Position numbers and translations under genes: made by a program | Shown here: in pieces, positions 25,311 to 34,697 of the stretch | Position numbering within the stretch: position 1 is the first letter of the stretch | Layout: every line of letters starts with the position of its first letter | Notes under the pieces: generated by a model | What the model was told of the DNA's origin: nothing | Seen by the model: only the letters and a program-made list of their open reading frames with translations | The model's database searches: none | Assembly (NCBI RefSeq): GCF_012848175.1 | Contig: NZ_CP051651.1 | Coordinates: forward strand, 2,728,001-2,792,000 | Length of the DNA: 64,000 nucleotides | Direction: 5' to 3' | Source of the DNA: Xanthomonas campestris pv. badrii | Lineage (GTDB): Bacteria; Pseudomonadota; Gammaproteobacteria; Xanthomonadales; Xanthomonadaceae

Positions 25311-26219
25311 ATGTCTTCGCTGAGCGAGTTGAGCACCCTGCTGCTGCGCCATGCGCCGGCCGACGGGATGCATGCCACCCCGATTCCCGGGCTGCAGATC
25401 ATGCGCAGTGCCACCCGGACGGTGTCCATTCCCACCGTCTATACACCGATGCTGTGTCTGGTGGCGCAAGGGCGCAAACGGGCGATGCTGGGCGCGCAGG
25501 CCTTTCACTATCACCCCGAGATGTATCTGGTGGCCTCGGTGGACCTGCCCATCGTCGGCTCGGTGGTCGAGGCCAGTGCCGAGCATCCCTATCTGTGCTT
25601 CTGCCTGGACCTGGACACGGCAATCCTCAGCGAGCTGGCCATCCAGCATCCCGAACTCACCGAACACCAGCGCGACGCCGCGCCGGCCGGGCTATTGCTC
25701 AACCGCAGCACGCCGCAGCTGCAGGACACCGCGGTGCGGCTGGCGCGCCTGCTCGACCAACCGCACGAGATCGCCGCATTGGCCCCGCTGGTGACACGCG
25801 AGCTGCTGTATCGCCTGATGGCCGCCCCCGCCAACGCGGTGGTACGCCAGATGGCGATCGCCGACAGCCGGCTCAACCAGATCTCCAAGGCCATCGTATG
25901 GTTGCGCGAACACTATGCGCAGCGCTTCAGCATCGAGCAGATCGCCGATCTGTCGGCGATGAGCCGTTCCACCTTCCATGCGCATTTCAAGGCGGTGACC
26001 TCGATGACGCCGCTGGAATACCGCTCGCAGCTGCGCGTGCATGAAGCCCGCCGCCTGATGGTGGCCGAGGCGCTGACCGCCGCCGATGCAGGCTTCCGGG
26101 TCGGCTACGAAAGCGCCTCGCAGTTCAGCCGCGACTACGCGCGCATCCTCGGCAAGCCGCCGGCACGCGATGCGCAGCGGCTGCGCGCGAACATGCCCGG
26201 TGCTGCCGAACTGGCGTAA
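25311..26219 (+). CDS. AraC-family transcriptional regulator (AraC_N type)
   Basis: A 302-residue regulator. An N-terminal cupin-like AraC_N effector domain (about 20-170; LVAQGRKRAMLG and HPEMYLVASVDLP are typical) precedes two helix-turn-helix motifs (about 200-295), with MSRSTFHAHFKAVTSMTPLEY and FRVGYESASQFSRDYARILG. AraC_N regulators often control adjacent oxidoreductase genes, but none is present here; the target is unknown. The ATG at 25311 is placed just before the conserved N-terminal region. It converges with zur. Confidence 0.9.
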   Translation: MSSLSELSTLLLRHAPADGMHATPIPGLQIMRSATRTVSIPTVYTPMLCLVAQGRKRAMLGAQAFHYHPEMYLVASVDLPIVGSVVEASAEHPYLCFCLDLDTAILSELAIQHPELTEHQRDAAPAGLLLNRSTPQLQDTAVRLARLLDQPHEIAALAPLVTRELLYRLMAAPANAVVRQMAIADSRLNQISKAIVWLREHYAQRFSIEQIADLSAMSRSTFHAHFKAVTSMTPLEYRSQLRVHEARRLMVAEALTAADAGFRVGYESASQFSRDYARILGKPPARDAQRLRANMPGAAELA

Positions 26220-26252
26220 GCACGGCCAGCCGGCACGCGTGCCAAGCCTGCG

Positions 26253-26774
26253 CTACGCCGCCGACGGCGACTCCACCACCGCGCACTTGGCGCACAGGCC
26301 ATGCACCTCAAGCGTCTGCGCCTGCGGCTGAAACCCGAGCGCCTTGGCGCGGGCTTCCAGTTGCGAGACCACGTCGCGGTCTTCCAGCTCCACTGCGCTA
26401 TGGCAGCGGTCGCAGATCAGGAACGGTACCGAGTGCTGGGCGCTGTTGGGGTGGTGGCAGGCGACGAAGGCATTGACCGATTCGAGCTTGTGCACGAAGC
26501 CATTGGCCATCAAAAAATCCAGCGCGCGATACACCGTGGGCGGGGCATCGGCGCCCACGCCCTTGCCTTCGCGCACCCAGTCCAGCAGCTCGTAGGCCTT
26601 GACCGGCTTGCCGGCGTCGGCGATCAGCCGCAGCACGTTGGCGCGGATCGGCGTCAGCCGCAGGCCGCGCTCGCTGCAGGCGCGCTCCACCGCACGCACG
26701 AAGCTGTTGGCGTCGTCGACGTGGTGATGCGGTGCCGTGCAGGCGTGGTCTTGTGCGTGGGTGTGCTTGGTCAT
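26253..26774 (-). CDS. zur: Zinc uptake regulator Zur (Fur family)
   Basis: A 173-residue Fur-family repressor. The winged helix is about residues 25-100 (RLTPIRANVLRLI, PPTVYRALDFLMANGFVHK). The metal/dimer domain has the two CxxC pairs of the structural zinc site (CDRCHSAVE and CAKC) and HPNSAQHSVPF. A His-rich N-terminus (HAQDHACTAPHHHVDD) is unusual and may bind zinc. The sequence is Zur-like rather than Fur-like. It follows gltX by 13 bases and probably shares its transcript. Candidate targets are the merC-like/znuD pair at 13.1-15.7 kb. Confidence 0.9.
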   Translation of the reverse strand: MTKHTHAQDHACTAPHHHVDDANSFVRAVERACSERGLRLTPIRANVLRLIADAGKPVKAYELLDWVREGKGVGADAPPTVYRALDFLMANGFVHKLESVNAFVACHHPNSAQHSVPFLICDRCHSAVELEDRDVVSQLEARAKALGFQPQAQTLEVHGLCAKCAVVESPSAA

Positions 26775-26787
26775 ACAGGCTCCGGCG

Positions 26788-28191
26788 TCAGGCCGCTCCT
26801 ATCTTGATGAGTGCCGCATCGATGCGTTTCAAGGCACCCTCGCGGCCGGCCAGGTACACCGTCTGCGAAATGTCCGGGCTGACCTGGGTGCCGGTGATGG
26901 CCACGCGCAGCGGCTGGGCCACCTTGCCCATGCCCAGTTCCAGCGCCGCGGCGGCATCGTGCAGCGCCGCCGAGACGCTTTCCACGGTCCATTCGCGCTG
27001 CGCCGCCAGCAGCTCGCGCGCCTTGCCCAGCGGCACTTCGGCGCCCAGCTTCAGGTGCTTGATCACCGCCGCTTCGTCGTAGACCTCCAGCGGCTGGTAC
27101 CAGACCACGGCCTTTTCGGCCATGTCCTTGAGGGTCTGCACCCGCTCGCGCAGCGCCACCACCACGTCGGCGGCAGCCGGGCCCTGGGTCACGTCGATGC
27201 CGAGCTTGCCCAGCTGGTATTCCAGCTGCGGCGCGATGCTGGCCGGGTCGTCGGTCTTCAGATAATGCTGGTTGACCCAGCCGAGCTTGGCCATGTCCAG
27301 CCGCGCAGCCTTGGAATTGACGTCGGTGATGTCGAACAGGTCCAGCAGCTCCTGGCGGCTGAACAGCTCCTGGTCGCCATGCGACCAGCCCAGGCGGGCC
27401 AGATAGTTGACCAAGGCATGCGGCAGGTAGCCGGCGTCCTTGTACTGCATCACATCGGCCGCGCCGGTGCGCTTGGAGAGCTTGGCGCCCTCCTCGTCCA
27501 GGATCATCGGCATGTGGCCGAAACGCGGCACCGGCGCACCCAGCGCTTGGTAGATGTTGATCTGGCGCGGGGTATTGTTGATGTGGTCGTCGCCGCGGAT
27601 CACCTCGGTGATGCCCATGTCCCAGTCGTCCACCACCACCGCGAAGTTGTAGGTGGGATAGCCGTCCGGACGGAAGATCACCATGTCGTCGAGCTCGCTG
27701 TTGGCGATCTCGATGCGGCCCTTGATCAGGTCGTCGAAGACCACGCTGCCGCCGACCGGATTCTTGAAGCGGATGACGCGATTGGGGTCGTCGCGGTACG
27801 GCAGCTGCTGCTCGCGCGCGGCGCCGTTGTAGCGCGGCTTTTCCTGTTTGGCCATGGCGGCCTCGCGCATGGCATCGAGCTCTTCGCGGGTCTCGTAGGC
27901 GTAATACGCCTTGCCCTGCGCCAACAGCTGCTCGGCCACCTCCTGGTAGCGCGCGATGCGCTGGGTCTGGTAGATCGGGCCTTCGTCGTAGTCCAGGCCC
28001 AGCCAGTCCATCGCTTCCAGGATCGCGTCGATGGCCGCCTGGGTGCTGCGTTCGCGGTCGGTGTCTTCGATGCGCAGCACGAACTGCCCGCCGCGACGAC
28101 GCGCCTCCAGCCAGCAATACAGGGCGGTGCGGGCGCCGCCGATATGCAGGTAACCGGTGGGGCTGGGGGCAAAGCGGGTGCGGCAGGTCAT
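26788..28191 (-). CDS. gltX: Glutamate-tRNA ligase
   Basis: A 467-residue class I aminoacyl-tRNA synthetase that charges tRNA-Glu. The HIGH motif appears as GYLHIGG (14-20), the KMSKS loop as KLSKR (about 240), and the FAPSPTG segment opens the protein. The C-terminal anticodon-binding helical domain is complete. The ATG at 28191 is used because [13 protein letters not shown] is the normal family start. It is followed closely by zur on the same strand. Confidence 0.96.
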   Translation of the reverse strand: MTCRTRFAPSPTGYLHIGGARTALYCWLEARRRGGQFVLRIEDTDRERSTQAAIDAILEAMDWLGLDYDEGPIYQTQRIARYQEVAEQLLAQGKAYYAYETREELDAMREAAMAKQEKPRYNGAAREQQLPYRDDPNRVIRFKNPVGGSVVFDDLIKGRIEIANSELDDMVIFRPDGYPTYNFAVVVDDWDMGITEVIRGDDHINNTPRQINIYQALGAPVPRFGHMPMILDEEGAKLSKRTGAADVMQYKDAGYLPHALVNYLARLGWSHGDQELFSRQELLDLFDITDVNSKAARLDMAKLGWVNQHYLKTDDPASIAPQLEYQLGKLGIDVTQGPAAADVVVALRERVQTLKDMAEKAVVWYQPLEVYDEAAVIKHLKLGAEVPLGKARELLAAQREWTVESVSAALHDAAAALELGMGKVAQPLRVAITGTQVSPDISQTVYLAGREGALKRIDAALIKIGAA

Positions 28192-28261
28192 GGAGCGCTC
28201 GGGCAAACGTGGGATGGGCCGATTTTACCTTGCGCAGCGTGGCCCTGCCCGGCCCGCCGGT

Positions 28262-29353
28262 TCAGCGGTTGCGCAACAGGTCGCCGTACACCACGCATTC
28301 GCCACCGCTGCGCGCCGGGCCGGGTGCGTCGTACAGCACCAGCCAGCTGGGCGTCTTGCCAGCCAGCTGCGGAGGCAGGTTGCAGATCGCCTCGGCGCGG
28401 TCGCTGTCGCTGCCGTGCGGCAGTACCGCCGACTCCAGCAGCGTGTGCTGAAAACGCACCGGTTCCTGATTGGCGGCCAGCTGCTTGCGCGCGTCCGGCC
28501 ATTTGAACAGGCGGATTTCGCCATTCAACACCATGGTCGGCCCGGCCAGCAGGTACAGGTCGTCCCGGGAATAATGCAGGTCGCGGATGCCCAGCCCGCC
28601 CAATTGCAGGAAGTGTTTGCGCAACAGCGTGCCGTCGTCGTCCAGCGGCGCCAGGCGCAGATGGTCGCCATGCGCCTCCACCCGGATTTCCAGCAGCGCC
28701 GACCAGCCACGCAACACCGGCCCGCGCAGGCCCAGCAACAGGCGCTGGCCATCCACCACGATGCCTTCGATATCGAAGCCGTTGTCCTTGCCGGGAATCT
28801 TCAGGAACGGGCCGAAATGCGGGTCGTCGGCCAGCAGCTCGGTGAGCTGGTTGTGCTTGGCATCGCCCTTGAGGCGCAATGCGCGGCGGCCGTCGGCGGC
28901 CTGCCGTACCAGCCGCGGCGTCCCATCGTCGTCGCGCTCGATCGGCAGGCAGGCCAGCAGGCGGCGGTTGGCGTCGAGCTTGAGCTTGGTCAGGCGCTTG
29001 GCGTTGTCGGCATCGTCGCGGTCGGGCTTGGCGTTCTTGCGCTTCAGCCCATGCGACCCCACCACCCACAGGTACCCGTCGGACAGCCCCATGCCTTCCA
29101 GGTCGGCTTCCTCGGCGTCTTCGCCGGGCAGATCCAGCAGCTCGGCCAGCGGAAAACTCTGCCCCTGGCCGAAGCGCAAGGCCTCGCGCTGGCCGGGCGG
29201 CAGCTTGCGCAACCGGTCCACCGCACAGGCTTCGTCGCCGGCGACCCACAGCCAGTCGTCGGTGAACGCCGCGCCGGAAAGATTGCTGTGCACCAGGGCG
29301 CCCGGGGTGAACTCAAGCCGGACGCTATGCGGGATCAGGGTTTTCTTGGCCAT
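28262..29353 (-). CDS. DUF3616-domain protein
   Basis: A 363-residue protein of the DUF3616 family. It shows repeated beta-strand motifs consistent with a propeller (DDWLWVAGDEACAVDRL, GYLWVVGSHGLKRK, GFDIEGIVVDG, GIRDLHYSRDDLYLLAGPT). No signal peptide is apparent. Function is unknown. The ATG at 29353 is preferred; upstream in-frame residues are Arg/His-rich and not protein-like. It lies 70 bases upstream of gltX on the same strand. Confidence 0.8.
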   Translation of the reverse strand: MAKKTLIPHSVRLEFTPGALVHSNLSGAAFTDDWLWVAGDEACAVDRLRKLPPGQREALRFGQGQSFPLAELLDLPGEDAEEADLEGMGLSDGYLWVVGSHGLKRKNAKPDRDDADNAKRLTKLKLDANRRLLACLPIERDDDGTPRLVRQAADGRRALRLKGDAKHNQLTELLADDPHFGPFLKIPGKDNGFDIEGIVVDGQRLLLGLRGPVLRGWSALLEIRVEAHGDHLRLAPLDDDGTLLRKHFLQLGGLGIRDLHYSRDDLYLLAGPTMVLNGEIRLFKWPDARKQLAANQEPVRFQHTLLESAVLPHGSDSDRAEAICNLPPQLAGKTPSWLVLYDAPGPARSGGECVVYGDLLRNR

Positions 29354-29497
29354 GAGCAGGTGGGCAACCGTCCGGAAGAAGACCGCCAGTACACCACGAC
29401 CACAGCGCCGATGGACGCTGTGCTGACGCAACGGACAGCAGCACGGCGGTGCTGGCGCGACTCGCCGGCCTGCTCCCTGGCCGCGATCAACGCAGGC

Positions 29498-30394
29498 TCA
29501 CTCCCACGCTGCCGGCCGGGCACGCGCCAGGCCGGCCGCCCACTGCCCGGGCCAATCGCGGTCGTTGGCCACCTGCGCCTGCGCACGGCTGGCCTCGAAA
29601 GCAGCGATATCCAGCGCCGCATACGCCCACACCGTCTCGCCCCGGGTCTGCGCCACCACGCCGTCATCCGGGAAGCCCACATCCATCGGCGCGAACACCG
29701 CTGCCTCGCCGGTATTGATGTCCAGCGCCGGGCTCCAGGGCGCCTGCCCGGCGGTGACCGATTGCGCGACGAACATGCGGTTTTCCAGCGCGCGCGCCAG
29801 GCAGCCGATGCGGACCCGGGTGGCGCCGGCGGCGGTGTCGGTGCAGCTGGGCACGATCAGCAGGCGTGCACCGGCCTCGTACTGCGCCCGCACCGGCAGC
29901 GGGAATTCGCTGTCGTAGCAGATGGCGATCGCCGCGCGCACACCATCGACCTCGAACACCTTCAGCGCATCGCCCGGCTCGATCAGCCCGGTGGCCTTTT
30001 CGAAGCCGGTGAGCTGCAGCTTGTCCTGCCAACCGTGGCGGCCATCGGGGGTGAACCAGTCGCTGCGATTGCGGTAGCGGCCCTGGCCCAGATCCAGCAG
30101 GAAACTGCCGGGTATCAGGTGCAGCCGATGCTGGCGCGCCAGGCCGGCAAAGAGGTCGAGCCATGGCGCACGCAAGGCCTGGATGGCGGCCAAGGATTCC
30201 GGCAGGCCGGCAGACACCTGCGTGCCGAAGGTCGCGCCCAGCTCCAGCGACAGGTATTCCGGCAACACCGCCACGCGGGCACCGGACGACGCAGCCTCGC
30301 CGACCAGGGCCGAGACGCGCGCGGCAAATGCATCGAAATCCGCCGGGCGGCCGATCGGGTACTTGGCAACGGCAATGGTGAGCGGCGCATTCAT
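29498..30394 (-). CDS. Carbon-nitrogen hydrolase (nitrilase superfamily)
   Basis: A 298-residue enzyme with the complete catalytic triad: Glu46 (VLPEYLS), Lys125 (QDKLQLTGFE) and Cys159 (AICYDSEFP). It would hydrolyse an amide or nitrile C-N bond; the substrate is not evident. Segments are close to the amidase branch often found near GNAT acetyltransferases in proteobacteria, and here a GNAT gene lies 82 bases upstream on the same strand, so the two may act on related substrates. Confidence 0.9.
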   Translation of the reverse strand: MNAPLTIAVAKYPIGRPADFDAFAARVSALVGEAASSGARVAVLPEYLSLELGATFGTQVSAGLPESLAAIQALRAPWLDLFAGLARQHRLHLIPGSFLLDLGQGRYRNRSDWFTPDGRHGWQDKLQLTGFEKATGLIEPGDALKVFEVDGVRAAIAICYDSEFPLPVRAQYEAGARLLIVPSCTDTAAGATRVRIGCLARALENRMFVAQSVTAGQAPWSPALDINTGEAAVFAPMDVGFPDDGVVAQTRGETVWAYAALDIAAFEASRAQAQVANDRDWPGQWAAGLARARPAAWE

Positions 30395-30476
30395 GGGCTG
30401 GGTCCTGTCGCGGCAGTGGAGACACGCGGGCGGGCAATGGTCGCCGCCAGCGACAACGCAGACGGTGCAAGCGCGG

Positions 30477-31085
30477 CTAGTCTGCCAACGTGCGTGTCCA
30501 CACGCTCAAGCTGTGGTCGATCTCGCCGTGTTGCAACTCTGCCCAGGCCAGCCGCACCTGCATGTGCGGCTGCGGCGCATAGCCGCGCTTGCGCCAGAAC
30601 GCGTCGTTGGGGCGATAGTCGGCCGGTTTGCGCGGATCGTCGGGTGCACGGTCCACCGAACAGAAGGCGGTCAGCGCAACGCCGCCCAGCGCGCGCGCAT
30701 GCGCCTCGCGGTGGTCGAAGAACGCGTGACCAATGCCTCGCCCGCGATACGCGGGCAGCAGCACCGACTCGCCGAAATAGAACACGCAGGCCGGGTCGAT
30801 GCCGGCTGCGCGGAAGGGCGTATGGAAGGCATCGCTGTCATCGAGCAGCGGCAGGCCGGTGGAGGCACCGATCACCGCATCGCCATCGCGTGCCAGCACG
30901 AAGACGCTCTGCGGCGACGCCGCATATGCCGCCAGATAGCTGCGTTCGTAATCGGCATCGCCGTCGTACAGATACGGCCATGCACGAAACACCGCGATGC
31001 GCAGCTGCGCCACCGCGTCCAGATACGGCAACACCGCGTTGCCGCTCACCGCTTCAACACTCAGGGAACCCGTCATGCCGGCCAT
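30477..31085 (-). CDS. GNAT-family N-acetyltransferase
   Basis: A 202-residue protein with a GNAT core. The acetyl-CoA-binding segment is LLPAYRGRGIGHAFFDHREAHA (Arg/Gln-x-x-Gly-x-Gly/Ala type, about 108-130). Substrate unknown. The start may be 31085 or the ATG three codons later (31076). It lies 42 bases after the unknown 139-residue gene and 82 bases before the nitrilase-family gene, all leftward, suggesting one transcript from creD onward. Confidence 0.85.
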   Translation of the reverse strand: MAGMTGSLSVEAVSGNAVLPYLDAVAQLRIAVFRAWPYLYDGDADYERSYLAAYAASPQSVFVLARDGDAVIGASTGLPLLDDSDAFHTPFRAAGIDPACVFYFGESVLLPAYRGRGIGHAFFDHREAHARALGGVALTAFCSVDRAPDDPRKPADYRPNDAFWRKRGYAPQPHMQVRLAWAELQHGEIDHSLSVWTRTLAD

Positions 31086-31127
31086 GGTAAGCGAGCCGGC
31101 TGCATTGCGCTGCTGCGCGACCGCACC

Positions 31128-31547
31128 TCAGCGCAACCAGCTGCGGTGGCGCCGCTGCGTGGCAACCGGCTGTTGCCACATCAACCACACCGCGGCGTCT
31201 TCTGCGGCCACCAGCACCCCGAGCAGCGCATCGCTGCTGCGGGCCCAATAGCTGCCATTGCTCAGCCGCTGCCATGGTCCGTAACGACGCAGTGCCGCGG
31301 CTCCGGCCTGCAGCTGTCGCCGCGACGCCTGCAAGAATGCGCAACCGCCGCTACGTAGCGCCTGCGCCGTACCCTCGTGCAGGCGCAGGCCGATCACGCC
31401 GCGGCGCCCCTGCCCGGCCAACGCCAAGGCCGACAACGCCGAACATTCCCAATGGTGCGGTGGCGCTGCGGGAAGCAGCGCCACCGTCTCGATCCCGGCG
31501 GGCAGCAGCCGCTGCGCCCGCCGGACCACCTGCCCCTGCGTCCTCAT
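31128..31547 (-). CDS. Uncharacterised protein downstream of creD
   Basis: A 139-residue, Ala/Arg/Leu-rich soluble protein starting MRTQGQVVRRAQRLL and ending RRHRSWLR. No family is recognised. It begins only 7 bases after the creD stop, so it is probably co-transcribed and may belong to the Cre response. The ATG at 31547 is chosen; nine more in-frame codons lie upstream but overlap creD. Confidence 0.6.
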   Translation of the reverse strand: MRTQGQVVRRAQRLLPAGIETVALLPAAPPHHWECSALSALALAGQGRRGVIGLRLHEGTAQALRSGGCAFLQASRRQLQAGAAALRRYGPWQRLSNGSYWARSSDALLGVLVAAEDAAVWLMWQQPVATQRRHRSWLR

Positions 31548-31554
31548 GCCGGCC

Positions 31555-32883
31555 TCAGCGCAGGCTGTTGCCAAGCTCGTACCAATCGAGCTTGCGGGTC
31601 ACCCACATGATGCTGGCCAGGATGCCGAACAGCAGCAACGACCCCATCAGCAGCGCGTTGTCTTCGCAGATCAACAAGCTGTAGAGCACGCCATACAGCG
31701 CGGTAAGCATCACCGAGAATCCCGCCGCGCGGCGCCAGCTGCGCAACACTCCGGACAAGTAGAAGAACTGCAGGCCGATACAGGCCGCCGCCGACAGCAG
31801 GTAGGCCTGCCAGAACGCGATGTGCTCGGACAGGCTGAGCAGCAGCAAGAAGAAGATTGCCAGCGCCAGGCCCACCAGCAGGTACTGCAACGGATGGATC
31901 GGCAGGCGCTTGATCAGCTCGAACAGCACGAAGGCCACGAAGGTCAGCACCGCGAACAGGATGCCGTACTTGCTGGCACGGTCGGCCTGGGTATACACGT
32001 CCACCGGGTCCACCAGGCGCACCTCCAGCATGTCCAGCGCAGACTGGCTGGACTGCAACTGCGTCTGTGCGCCGGTGGCCAGCGACGACAGCGACCAGCT
32101 GGCATCGAAGCCTTTCGGGCCGATGCTGGGCGCGTTGGGCAGGAAACGGCCGCCGAAGGACGGGTGCTGCCAGGCAGAACGCAAGGCGATCTCGTTGTTG
32201 TCGGCGATCGGTGCGATGGCCAGGCGGCGGGTGCCGTCCAGCACGAACTGCATGTCCACCACATTGCCCGCCTGCAGCCGCCCGGCCACCGGATCGGCCA
32301 GCGGGCTCAGCTCGGCATGCACGCCCGCCGACCGATCCGCCAGCGCGCCGGCTCCACTTTCCAGTGCCACTGCACGCCCATCCACCTGCAACCGCGGCGT
32401 GCCGACCAGCCCGCGCACATCGGAAATGCCCACCGCCAGATGCGGCTGGCCATACACGCGGGTGGGTACGGCGGCGTAGTCCAGTGGTTCGTATTCGGCG
32501 TGCAGCGTCGCTTTCCAGGAATACACCTGTACGCGGTACAGGCCCACTTCGCGCACCGACGGCACCATGTCGCCGCCGAGTTTCAGGCTGCGCGGGGTCT
32601 GCAACAGCGCACCCTCGCGCTTGCGCCACACCTTGCGCTGGTTGCGCTGGTTGCCCTGCTCGTCCGGCTCGGCCACCTGCACCTCTTCGGTATACGGCAG
32701 CACGCGCACCGGCGCGATGAACTGCTGCTCGCCGGCCTTGCCCTGCGCCACCCGCTCCATCGCCTCGTCGCGGTAGCGGGCACGGTCCTGCACCGCGCCC
32801 CGGATCAGCAACAAGGGAATCAGCAACAACAGGATCAGCCCGCCGATGGTGGCAAAGCGCAACAGCAGTTTCAGGGATTTCAT
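31555..32883 (-). CDS. creD: Inner-membrane protein CreD
   Basis: A 442-residue CreD (Cet) family protein. It has one N-terminal transmembrane helix (about 8-30), a large periplasmic domain (about 35-290), and a cluster of about six C-terminal helices. The segment FGRRFLPNAPSIGPKGFDASW is family-typical. CreD is the main output of the CreBC two-component system and affects envelope integrity and colicin E2 tolerance; in Stenotrophomonas and Aeromonas the homologous systems respond to beta-lactams. A cre-tag-like site lies 66-81 bases upstream. It is separated from creC by 316 bases containing a peptidase relic. Confidence 0.93.
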   Translation of the reverse strand: MKSLKLLLRFATIGGLILLLLIPLLLIRGAVQDRARYRDEAMERVAQGKAGEQQFIAPVRVLPYTEEVQVAEPDEQGNQRNQRKVWRKREGALLQTPRSLKLGGDMVPSVREVGLYRVQVYSWKATLHAEYEPLDYAAVPTRVYGQPHLAVGISDVRGLVGTPRLQVDGRAVALESGAGALADRSAGVHAELSPLADPVAGRLQAGNVVDMQFVLDGTRRLAIAPIADNNEIALRSAWQHPSFGGRFLPNAPSIGPKGFDASWSLSSLATGAQTQLQSSQSALDMLEVRLVDPVDVYTQADRASKYGILFAVLTFVAFVLFELIKRLPIHPLQYLLVGLALAIFFLLLLSLSEHIAFWQAYLLSAAACIGLQFFYLSGVLRSWRRAAGFSVMLTALYGVLYSLLICEDNALLMGSLLLFGILASIMWVTRKLDWYELGNSLR

Positions 32884-32948
32884 CGACCGTCCTCAGTCTG
32901 GGAGGTGCTCAGGCTGCGCCGTGTCGGTGGCGGGGGTTTGAGGCGAAG

Positions 32949-32964
32949 TTGAAGCGAATGTGAA
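32949..32964 (-). promoter_or_regulatory. cre-tag-like CreB binding site before creD
   Basis: On the minus strand the sequence reads TTCAC-ATTCGC-TTCAA. It differs from the E. coli cre-tag TTCAC-N6-TTCAC at one position. It is in the right orientation, 66-81 bases upstream of the creD start codon, with creB and creC encoded immediately upstream. Confidence 0.6.
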
Positions 32965-32979
32965 GTAGCCGCCGCGCCG

Positions 32980-33081
32980 GTCAAAAACAGCTGGGGCACC
33001 GAGTCGGGCAACAAGGGCTTTGGCAAGCTGGCGTGGTCGGTGGTGGCCAAGGACGTCGTGGTGGCCGACGTGGTGCACTGA
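32980..33081 (+). pseudogene. 3' relic of a papain-like (C1) cysteine peptidase gene
   Basis: The plus strand encodes VKNSWGTESGNKGFGKLAWS and thirteen more residues to a TGA. V-K-N-S-W-G is the hallmark of papain-family peptidases around the catalytic Asn, located near the C-terminus as here. Nothing upstream in this frame encodes the Cys or His parts. It is a remnant left by deletion. Confidence 0.65.
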
Positions 33082-33199
33082 TACGCCACGCGATTTGATC
33101 TGCGGATGATCCAGCTGCGGCATGTGCCACGGCGCATGCCGCATCTGCCCTGCTGCAGCATTCGGCTGCAGGCCTGTCGCGCAGCGCACGCCAGGCGCG

Positions 33200-34648
33200 T
33201 CAGCCGATGCGCAGGCGCAGTGCTGCCACCGCTCCACCGCCTTCGCGATTGCGCAAGGCCACCTCGCCGCCGTGCAGGCGCGCCACTTCGCGCACGAACG
33301 GCAGGCCCAGACCGGAACTGCGTTGCCCGGTCTGCGGGCGTGCCAGCGAGTAGAACCGCTCGAACACGCGTTCGATCGCGTAGTCCGGCACGCCGCTGCC
33401 GCGGTCTTCGACCATCAGGTGCAGCTGCGCGCCCTGCACCTGCGTACGCAAGTGCACGTGACTGCCCGCGGGTGAGAACGCAATGGCATTTTCCAGCAGG
33501 TTGATCAGCGCCTGCCGCAGCAGGAACGCATCGCCATGCACGGCCTGACCGCCGGCCGTCAGGCCTGCGGCATCGATCTCGACCTGCACCCCGGCGCTGG
33601 CAGCGCGTTGCGCCACGGCATCCACCGCCGCCTGCAGCAAGCCGGACACGGCGATGCGCTCGCGCGTCTGCAGCCAGCCATGCTGTTCCACTTCGGCCAG
33701 CGCCAGCAGCTTGTCGATGGTTTCGGTCAGGCGCTGCTCCTGCGCACGGATGCTGGCGACGAAGTGCTGGCGGTCGGCGTCCGGCATCGGCTCGGTGAGC
33801 AGCTCGGAGGCGCCACGGATCGCGGCCAGCGGGCTTTTCATCTCGTGCGTCAGCGATTGCACGTACTGCTCGACGTAGGCCTTGCCTTCCAGCTTGCGAC
33901 GCATGGTTTCCAGCGCCTGGCCGAGGTCGCCGATTTCATCGCCGCGCGGCTCGGGCAGCGGCACCGGGATGCCGGCGCTCACCGCCTGCGCATAGCGATT
34001 GAGCCGGCCGATCCCGCGCATCAGCCACCAGGTCATCGCGATGCCGATCAATGCGGAAATGCCGATCAACCAGGCGCCGCGCTGCAGGATGTTGCGCTGG
34101 CTGGCTTGGATGAAGGGATCGATGCTGCGATTGGGCTGGGCCAGGGTCAGTACGCCGATCAGTTTGTTCGGATCATCCGGCGCATAGATCGGTGCGGCCA
34201 CATGCATCACCGTGGCGGTGGGGTCGCCATCGATCTCGGGGCTGGAACGCGCGCCATACTCGCCGCGCAAGGTGCGGTAGACATCGTTCCAGCGCGAATT
34301 GTCGCGGCCCACATCGCGGCCCAGCGAATCGAACACCACCACGCCGCGCGCATCGGTCACGGTGACGCGGTAGTCCACGGTGTTCTTGCGGAAGCGCCAC
34401 ACCCACGCCTTGGGATCGCGCTGCTGCGCCTGCGCCAGATGGCGGGCGAAGCTGCCACTGGCAAGCGTCCCCTGCGCAAGCTCGGGGCTGGCCATCTCCG
34501 CCAGCACATTGGCCGCATCCACCAGGGTCGATTCCATCGCCTGGCGCACGCCGGGCTTGACCTCGTTGACGAACACCCGCATCACGAAGAACGCGGCCAG
34601 CCCGACGATCAGGAAAAATCCCAGGAACAGCTTGAGCCCGAGCCGCAT
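33200..34648 (-). CDS. creC: Sensor histidine kinase CreC
   Basis: A 482-residue membrane sensor kinase. It has an N-terminal helix (about 5-25), a periplasmic domain with a PAS-like/CACHE-like fold (about 30-185), a second helix (about 190-210), HAMP, a phosphorylation helix with HEMKSPLAAIRG, and an ATPase domain with LLENAIAFSP, DRGSGVP and SSGLGLPFV motifs. It would phosphorylate CreB. The ATG at 34648 opens directly into the first helix. It begins 49 bases after creB. Confidence 0.93.
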   Translation of the reverse strand: MRLGLKLFLGFFLIVGLAAFFVMRVFVNEVKPGVRQAMESTLVDAANVLAEMASPELAQGTLASGSFARHLAQAQQRDPKAWVWRFRKNTVDYRVTVTDARGVVVFDSLGRDVGRDNSRWNDVYRTLRGEYGARSSPEIDGDPTATVMHVAAPIYAPDDPNKLIGVLTLAQPNRSIDPFIQASQRNILQRGAWLIGISALIGIAMTWWLMRGIGRLNRYAQAVSAGIPVPLPEPRGDEIGDLGQALETMRRKLEGKAYVEQYVQSLTHEMKSPLAAIRGASELLTEPMPDADRQHFVASIRAQEQRLTETIDKLLALAEVEQHGWLQTRERIAVSGLLQAAVDAVAQRAASAGVQVEIDAAGLTAGGQAVHGDAFLLRQALINLLENAIAFSPAGSHVHLRTQVQGAQLHLMVEDRGSGVPDYAIERVFERFYSLARPQTGQRSSGLGLPFVREVARLHGGEVALRNREGGGAVAALRLRIG

Positions 34649-34697
34649 CTCAGCGCGCCGCCCGGGTGATGCATACGCGCCTGCGCGAGGGCATCGC

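Larger units (their letters stand above)
32884..33199. other. creC-creD intergenic region
   Basis: No intact gene. It contains a cre-tag-like motif (32949-32964) serving creD and the 3' relic of a papain-like peptidase gene on the plus strand (32980-33081). An inverted repeat (cggcatg / catgccg) occurs near 33118-33141 without a T-run. Confidence 0.5.

Noticed and set aside
26737..31090. Long plus-strand open frames opposite gltX, the DUF3616 gene and the nitrilase gene
   Set aside because: Composition is that of shadow frames (RR, AH and QH runs) and the minus strand carries recognisable enzymes throughout.
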